This document shows, in pieces, positions 59,190-64,000 of a stretch of 64,000 nt of DNA. The notes beneath the pieces were generated by a model. The model was not told the origin of the DNA. It saw only the letters and a program-made list of their open reading frames with translations, and ran no database searches. Made by a program: the position numbers and the translations under genes. Numbering within the stretch: position 1 is the first letter of the stretch; each line of letters begins with the position of its first letter. The stretch is from Streptomyces sp. NBC_00659 (lineage in GTDB: Bacteria; Actinomycetota; Actinomycetes; Streptomycetales; Streptomycetaceae): NCBI RefSeq assembly GCF_036226925.1, contig NZ_CP109031.1:1550001-1614000 (forward strand), written 5' to 3'.

Positions 59190-60110
59190 ATGAGCTCCCC
59201 CACTGGGCCCGCGTCCGGCCTGCCAGTACGAATGCCGCGACCCCGCCAAGCCGGGCGGCACCGCCGTCCGGAACCCCTGGCGGCTCCTGAGGGCGCGCCC
59301 GCGCTCGTCCTCGCGGTGCCGGGCACCCCCAGCGCCGCCACGCGCAGCCTCGCCGAGGAGGTCGTGAGCATCGCCCGCTCCGAGCTCCCCGGCCTCGATG
59401 CCCGCATCGGTTACCTGGACGGGAACGACGAGTTCCCCACGCTGCAGTCCGTGCTGACCCACGCCGCCGAGGAGCGCACCGCGCGCTTCGAGCAGGCCCG
59501 CGCCGCCGGTTCCGACGTCTCCGCGCCCGACGGCCCTGTCGGCATCGTGGTGCCGCTGCTCGCCGGTCCTGACGGCGCCCTGCTGCGCCGGATCCGCCAG
59601 GCGGTCATGGAAAGCCGTGTCGCGGCCGAACTGACCGATGTCCTCGGTCCGCACCCGCTGCTCGCCGAGGCACTGCACGTGCGCCTCTCCGAGGCCGGTC
59701 TGGCCCGCGCCGACCGCGCCCGGCTGTTCACCGTGGCGACCGCCGCGGACGGCATCGTGCTCGCCACCGTCGGCGGCGAGGACGCGGTGCAGGCGGCCGG
59801 GATCACCGGCATGCTGCTCGCCGCGCGGCTCGCCGTGCCGGTCATGGCGGCGGCGCTCGACGAAGAGGGTTCCATCGCGGCCATCGCCGAGCAGCTGCGT
59901 GGCTCCGGTTCGCAGCAGCTCGCGCTCGCCCCGTACCTGATCGGTCCGGAGCTCGACGCGGGTCTGCTCGACGCGGCCGCCAAGGAGGCCGGCTGCAGCG
60001 CCGCCGAGGCCCTCGGCCCGTACCCGGCGATCGGCAAGCTCGCGCTCTCCCAGTACACGTCGGCGCTGGGCATCGCGCCGCCGCAGACCCAGGGAGCGCC
60101 GGCCTTCTAG
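59190..60110 (+). CDS. CbiX/sirohydrochlorin chelatase-like protein lacking the active-site His
   Basis: 306-aa protein with the two-domain class II chelatase layout: ALVLAVPGTPSAATRSLAEEVVSIARSELPGLDARIGYLDGN, VGIVVPLLAGPDGALLRRIRQAV, then a second half. True CbiX/SirB proteins have HGS after the first strand and a second His in the VVPLL..H region for metal insertion. Here the first is PGT and the second GPDG, so chelatase activity is unlikely. Probably a repurposed binding protein; it is encoded with no porphyrin or sulfite-reductase gene near it. Confidence 0.8.
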   Translation: MSSPTGPASGLPVRMPRPRQAGRHRRPEPLAAPEGAPALVLAVPGTPSAATRSLAEEVVSIARSELPGLDARIGYLDGNDEFPTLQSVLTHAAEERTARFEQARAAGSDVSAPDGPVGIVVPLLAGPDGALLRRIRQAVMESRVAAELTDVLGPHPLLAEALHVRLSEAGLARADRARLFTVATAADGIVLATVGGEDAVQAAGITGMLLAARLAVPVMAAALDEEGSIAAIAEQLRGSGSQQLALAPYLIGPELDAGLLDAAAKEAGCSAAEALGPYPAIGKLALSQYTSALGIAPPQTQGAPAF

Positions 60111-60285
60111 TCGGCCGCCGCACACCCGCACCACCCGTACCGCCCGCACATCGAAAGGGCCCGCTCCTGAACCAGGAGGGGCCCTTTCCCGTTGGCGCGG
60201 GGCGCACCCGGCAGAGTCCTCGGGTGTACCCGGCCGCCCCAGGCACGCGCCCCAGGGGTACCCGGGCCGGCCGTACCCGGCCTGG

Positions 60286-61380
60286 TCAGCCGAAGATCAC
60301 ACAGGACGCGGCGGGGGCCCGGACTGAGCCGCCGCGGCGCGGAACGCCGGTGTCCGGTTCGACGGTGAACCAGGTCACGTCACCGGAGCGCTCGTTGGCC
60401 GCATAGAGGAAGCACCCCGAGGCGTCGAGAGCCAGCGCACGGGGCCAGACGCCGCCGCAGGGCACCTCGGCGACGAGCGTGAGCCCCTCGCCCCCCGCGT
60501 CGACCTCGAGCACGGAGACACTGTCCTGCCCGCGGACGGCGGCCCAGACGAAGCGGCCGTCGGGCGAGACGACGATGCCCGAGGGGTACGCGTCGCCGTC
60601 CGGGACACCGGAGAGGAGCGGCGTCTCGCCGACGGGTCGCAGCGAGCCCTCCGCGGCGTCCCAGCGGCAGACGGTGACGGTCGGAGCGAGTTCGTTGAGG
60701 ACGTACGCGTGCTCGCCCCGCGGGTGGAAAGCGAGGTGGCGCGGCCCGGAGCCGGGGCGCAGGGCGATCTCGCGGTGCAGGGTGAGCGTTCCGCCGTCGA
60801 GGGCGCACACCCGGACCGAGTCCGTGCCGAGGTCCACGCTGACCGCCCAGCGACCGGTGGGGTCGGGCTGCACGTGGTGGGCGTGCGGTCCCCGCTGCCG
60901 CTGTGTGTGCGGACCGGAACCGGTGTGCCGCAGCACGCTGGAAGCGGTGGGCGCCAGTCCGCCGCCGGGGCGGACGGGTACCGCGCTGACGCTGCCCGAG
61001 CCGTAGTCCGCGGTCAGGACGTGTCCGTCGAAGACACTGAGGTGGGTGGGGCCGCTGCCGCCGGTCCGGGTCGGCGGACCGGTCAGTTCCGGCTTGTCGC
61101 CGTGCGCCCGGAAGGCGGCCACCGCGCCCTCGGCGGTCTCGCTGACCGCGTACAGGACGTCGTGCGCGGGCGCGAACGCGAGATACGAAGGATCGGGTAC
61201 GTCGTCGACGGCGCTCAGCACGGTCAGTGCCCCGGTGTCCGGGTCCACGGCCGCCGTGAGGACACCGAGGCCTCCCGCCGCCGTGAACGACCCGATGAAC
61301 GCCCGCTGTCGCCGTCTGCCGCCGTACGCCACTTCTGTCCCCTCTCGGTCCCGCGTCGTCGGGGCGACGGTAGCAGTCAC
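60286..61380 (-). CDS. Lactonase family (7-bladed beta-propeller) protein
   Basis: 364-aa cytoplasmic propeller of the 6-phosphogluconolactonase/YVTN lactonase group (Pgl type): RAFIGSFTAAGGLGVLTAAVDPDTGAL at the start, PSYLAFAPAHDVLYAVSE, PHAHHVQPDPTGRWAVSVDLGTDSVRV with conserved His-Asp features, and SGIVVSPDGRFVWAAVRGQDSVSVLEV. Roles range from pentose-phosphate lactone hydrolysis to other lactones. Single gene, convergent with the CbiX-like gene. Confidence 0.88.
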   Translation of the reverse strand: MTATVAPTTRDREGTEVAYGGRRRQRAFIGSFTAAGGLGVLTAAVDPDTGALTVLSAVDDVPDPSYLAFAPAHDVLYAVSETAEGAVAAFRAHGDKPELTGPPTRTGGSGPTHLSVFDGHVLTADYGSGSVSAVPVRPGGGLAPTASSVLRHTGSGPHTQRQRGPHAHHVQPDPTGRWAVSVDLGTDSVRVCALDGGTLTLHREIALRPGSGPRHLAFHPRGEHAYVLNELAPTVTVCRWDAAEGSLRPVGETPLLSGVPDGDAYPSGIVVSPDGRFVWAAVRGQDSVSVLEVDAGGEGLTLVAEVPCGGVWPRALALDASGCFLYAANERSGDVTWFTVEPDTGVPRRGGSVRAPAASCVIFG

Positions 61381-61596
61381 GACGCTGCGGTCTAGACCAA
61401 AGCGGTCCGGCCGGCCGACAGGGACACGAGGGTGCGTGGAGCCCGCCAGGCGGCCACCACGAGCGTCATCGGCGCCGTGTCGGAGGCTGGCGCCGGAGAC
61501 CTCCGCGAGGCCGCCCAGCGGGCACCCACGCCCTCTCTGTGGATCTTGAGAGCGCCTGTGGCCGGCGGGGCTTCACCGCATCGGTGTCCACCGAGG

Positions 61597-61640
61597 AAAA
61601 AACGGCCCCCTGGGGCGCCGGAGCGCATCCCAGGGGGCCG
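61597..61640 (-). terminator. Rho-independent terminator with U-tract
   Basis: On the minus strand a perfect 12-bp stem (arms 61629-61640 and 61603-61614) with a 14-nt loop is followed by six T residues (61602-61597). It ends the FUSC transcript 20 bp after its stop. A U-tract is uncommon in Streptomyces. Confidence 0.9.
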
Positions 61641-61659
61641 AAGGAAGAGCCCGACGGCG

Positions 61660-63159
61660 TCAGGCGCCGACGAGCCGCGAGCCGCGTCGCGGTCCGCGCA
61701 GCGGTGTCGCCATCGCGACGAGCGCCCGCTCCAGTCCATGCAGGTGCACGAGCGCCTGCTCGGCACCGGGGTGGTGGCCGGGGGCGCCGTGGTGGGTCGC
61801 CGAAGCGCCCCCCGGCACGGCGCCGACCAGGGACTCCATCGCGGTCTCGACCCGTCGGCAGGCCGCCGTGAGGCGGACGTCGTGCGAGGCGTCCGGGTCG
61901 GCGGCGACAGCGGCGAGACCTCGCACCTCGCGGGCGCAGTCGTCCAGCAGGGCGAGGATCGCGCGGGCCCGCTCCTTGCGCTGCCGCATCGGGTTGAGCG
62001 GATGCACCAGGGGCGCGAGAGCCATCCGTACACGCCCCAGGAGTGCTTCGAGCTCCCCCGCGAGCGGCGCGGGGTCGGCCTGGGCGTCACCCGCGAGCCG
62101 CCGGGCGGCCGCCGAGGTACAGCCGTGCACGGCACGCAGGGCGCGCTCGATCCAGCGGTCGGTGACCGTGTGCGTGGTGATCGGCAGCACGAGCGCCACC
62201 GCGAGAGCGGCACCGAGCGCGCCGACACCGGTCTCGGCGAGCCGGAGGCCCAGGAGTCCCGGATGCAGGACGCCGAGCAGCCCGTAGAGCAGGCCCGCCA
62301 TGACGGTCACGAAGAACATCATCCAGCTGTACGAGGGCGTGGCCGTGTAGAAGATCCCGAAGACGCTCACCGCGACGAGGGCGGCCGTGGGCGCGGGCGC
62401 GCCGTGCAGCGGTACGGCGACCAGGAGCCCGGCCCCGATTCCGACGAACGTGCCGACCACGCGCCGGAAGCCGCGGACCAGCGTCTCGCCGCGCGAGGCC
62501 GTGTTGACGAAGATCCACCACGCGGTGCCGACGGCCCAGTACCAGCGGTCGTGCGAGAGGAGCTGGCCCGCGGCGAGCGCGAAGGCGCAGGCCGCGGTCG
62601 CCTGGAAGGCCTGCCGGGTGGCGGGGCGCGCCAGCCCCCGCCCCTCCAACGGCAGCGGCGCGGCCGGCAGGGGGCTGCGCCGCTCGATGCACCAGGCGCC
62701 GAACCGCACGGCCGAGGACGCCGCGAGCGACAGGGCGACGGCGGCGTACAGCTGCGGGAGCTGGCCGGGCACGGCGTGCAGGAACTGGGTCGTGAAGAAC
62801 ATCATGAACGCGAAGATGCCGAGCGCGTGCCCGCGCGGGCCGAAGCGGCGGGCGTACACCCCGGCGAAGACCACGGCGAGCCAGATCGTGTCCCGCAGCA
62901 TCGGCGCCCCGTGCAGGGAGGTCGCCACCGCGAGGACCGGGAAACCGGCCACGGGGAGCAGCGCGGTGGTGCCGGCCTGGCCGCGCACGGTCGGGTCGCC
63001 GACCGTGAACATCGCGAGGAGCGCCGCGAGCCCGCCGGCGATCGAGGCGGGGAGCGAGAGTCCGGCCGACTGGCACAGCGTGACCGCAAGGCCGATGCCG
63101 AGCACCGCCCGGATCGAGACCCGCAGCCGGAAAAGTCCCGGATCCGGCGCCATGAACAT
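61660..63159 (-). CDS. FUSC family transporter-like membrane protein (second copy)
   Basis: 499-aa membrane protein of the FUSC/aromatic acid exporter type with two groups of helices (about 15-140 and 185-330) and a soluble C-terminal helical region (DRWIERALRAVHGCTSAAARRLAGDAQ ...). The second group includes the conserved WYWAVGTAWWIFVNTASRGETLVRGFRRVVGTFVGIGAGLL. The ATG at 63159 has AAGGTGA upstream; an ATG two codons later is also possible. It is only distantly similar to the FUSC protein at 20153. Divergent from an Lrp/AsnC regulator, its likely controller. Ends at a canonical terminator. Confidence 0.88.
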   Translation of the reverse strand: MFMAPDPGLFRLRVSIRAVLGIGLAVTLCQSAGLSLPASIAGGLAALLAMFTVGDPTVRGQAGTTALLPVAGFPVLAVATSLHGAPMLRDTIWLAVVFAGVYARRFGPRGHALGIFAFMMFFTTQFLHAVPGQLPQLYAAVALSLAASSAVRFGAWCIERRSPLPAAPLPLEGRGLARPATRQAFQATAACAFALAAGQLLSHDRWYWAVGTAWWIFVNTASRGETLVRGFRRVVGTFVGIGAGLLVAVPLHGAPAPTAALVAVSVFGIFYTATPSYSWMMFFVTVMAGLLYGLLGVLHPGLLGLRLAETGVGALGAALAVALVLPITTHTVTDRWIERALRAVHGCTSAAARRLAGDAQADPAPLAGELEALLGRVRMALAPLVHPLNPMRQRKERARAILALLDDCAREVRGLAAVAADPDASHDVRLTAACRRVETAMESLVGAVPGGASATHHGAPGHHPGAEQALVHLHGLERALVAMATPLRGPRRGSRLVGA

Positions 63160-63319
63160 CTTCTTCACCTTCGGCGTCCCGCCCCCACTTCGCAGTTCAA
63201 CACAGGTTTCGGCATGCGCGGCGCACATGCGAAAGGCGCCGCGGGTCCGGTACGGCGTCCTTGCCGTCCGGCGCTGCGCAGCGCCATCGATACGGACAAG
63301 GTACGCGGCAGCCCGGAAC

Positions 63320-63350
63320 TGGCTCAACCGGCTCGGTTTCGACTGAGCCA
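63320..63350. promoter_or_regulatory. Nested inverted repeats between FUSC and Lrp genes
   Basis: TGGCTCA (63320-63326) and TGAGCCA (63344-63350) flank an inner AACCG-GCT-CGGTT repeat (63326-63338). The site lies 51 bp before the Lrp start and in the FUSC promoter region, as expected for an autoregulating Lrp/AsnC operator that also governs the divergent transporter. Confidence 0.6.
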
Positions 63351-63400
63351 TTGGTACAGTCGAAGGAGAACATTGTCGGCCGCGAGGAGGCCAACGGACC

Positions 63401-63877
63401 ATGCCCGTGGACGAGCTCGACACCCGCATCCTGCGGCTGCTCCTGGAGCAGCCGCGCACCAGCGTCCGTGAATACGCCCGCGTCCTCGGTGTCGCCCGCG
63501 GCACGCTCCAGGCCCGCCTCGACCGGCTGGAGCGGGACGGGGTGATCACCGGGACCGGCCCCTCGCTGTCCCCCGCGGCCCTCGGCCATCCCGTGCTCGC
63601 GTTCGTGCACATCGAGGTCACGCAGGGCCATCTGGACGACGTGGGCGACGCGCTCGCCGCCGTACCGGAGATCATCGAGGCGTTCTCGATCACCGGCGGC
63701 GGCGATCTGATCACCCGGGTCGCGGCGCGCGACAACGCCCACCTGGAGGATGTGATCCAGGCCCTGATCAGCCTGCCCGGCGTGGTCCGCACCCGGACCG
63801 AGGTGGCACTGCGGGAACGGGTCCCGCACCGGCTGCTGCCGCTGGTGGAGTCGATCGGCCGGGCGGCACAGGGCTGA
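63401..63877 (+). CDS. Lrp/AsnC family transcriptional regulator
   Basis: 158-aa regulator: DELDTRILRLLLEQPRTSVREYARVLGVARGTLQARLDRLERDGVITG is the N-terminal helix-turn-helix, and the rest is the RAM ligand-binding domain (VLAFVHIEVTQGHLDDVGDALAAVPEIIEAFSITGGGDLITRVAARDNAHLEDVIQAL). ATG start. Divergent from the FUSC gene, across nested inverted repeats that are a probable operator. The effector is likely an amino acid or aromatic acid. Confidence 0.93.
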   Translation: MPVDELDTRILRLLLEQPRTSVREYARVLGVARGTLQARLDRLERDGVITGTGPSLSPAALGHPVLAFVHIEVTQGHLDDVGDALAAVPEIIEAFSITGGGDLITRVAARDNAHLEDVIQALISLPGVVRTRTEVALRERVPHRLLPLVESIGRAAQG

Positions 63878-64000
63878 CCCCGCCGCGGCTGGATCACTCC
63901 CGGGTCTCGCTGCGGGCGGACAGCTCCCGGTCATCATCGCGGGCGGATCACCGGCGTGATCACTCCGGCACCTCACCGCGGGCCGATCACGCCCGTGCGT

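Noticed and set aside
63878..64000. Gene content at the right edge
   Set aside because: Only repeats of a GATCAC-containing phrase are seen; no start, ribosome site or recognisable coding sequence.

Overview
This window reads as chromosomal DNA of a Streptomyces. GC is very high with strong GC3 bias, GTG and TTG starts are frequent, 4-base start/stop overlaps (GTGA, ATGA) occur, the few TTA codons sit where bldA control would be expected, and the families are streptomycete (DUF6421, DUF6986, DUF6214, Rv1733c-like, a HelR rifamycin-resistance factor behind a rifamycin-associated element). I see no tRNA, rRNA, CRISPR array, transposase or integrase.

Layout. 0-5.6 kb: ROK sugar kinase and LacI regulator (divergent), a large membrane-anchored protein of unknown function, and a DUF6986 aldolase-like protein. 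5.8-15.4 kb: secreted EEP phosphodiesterase; etfB-etfA; flavin reductase; thioredoxin and DUF4395 (divergent); PlsC acyltransferase; transglutaminase-like protein; and a translationally coupled operon DUF6421-SDR-threonine aldolase. 15.9-25 kb: glycerophosphodiesterase, GNAT, three VOC proteins, a MarR/FUSC module, DUF5134, M56 peptidase and HAD hydrolase. 25-36.8 kb: TetR, DUF6214, FprA, helR with its RAE, ArsR and an Old Yellow Enzyme sharing paired operators, an ECF sigma factor with a Met-rich membrane protein, and an MprF-type lipid modifier. 37-41 kb: a HEAT-repeat protein and a BNR/Asp-box protein, each behind a promoter resembling the LexA-independent DNA-damage (RecA-NDp/PafBC) class, with an Rv1733c-like membrane protein between them.

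The outstanding region is 41-57 kb. The 3' end of the BNR gene (40993-41340) is repeated in the same orientation at 56797-57144 with 6 mismatches in 348 bp by my count. Between the copies lies a 15.8-kb island with a complete preQ0 (7-cyano-7-deazaguanine) pathway (folE, queD, queE, queC), three different ATP-grasp ligases, an isopenicillin-N-synthase-like Fe/2-oxoglutarate oxygenase, a BesD-type Fe/2-oxoglutarate enzyme with the HxG motif of radical halogenases, a Rieske oxygenase, an XRE/MmyB-like regulator, a cation/proton antiporter and an MFS exporter, and at its right end a second, 5'-truncated uracil-DNA glycosylase. No gene for nucleoside assembly, nitrile hydratase, tRNA or DNA transglycosylation is present. 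I infer a biosynthetic cluster for a 7-deazaguanine-amino acid (pseudo-peptide) conjugate, possibly halogenated, integrated by recombination through the BNR gene. The queE start region has an apparent +1 frame break.

57.3-64 kb: the full-length uracil-DNA glycosylase, a BadF-type kinase, a CbiX-like protein without the chelatase histidine, a lactonase-type beta-propeller, a second FUSC protein with a canonical terminator, and a divergent Lrp/AsnC regulator.
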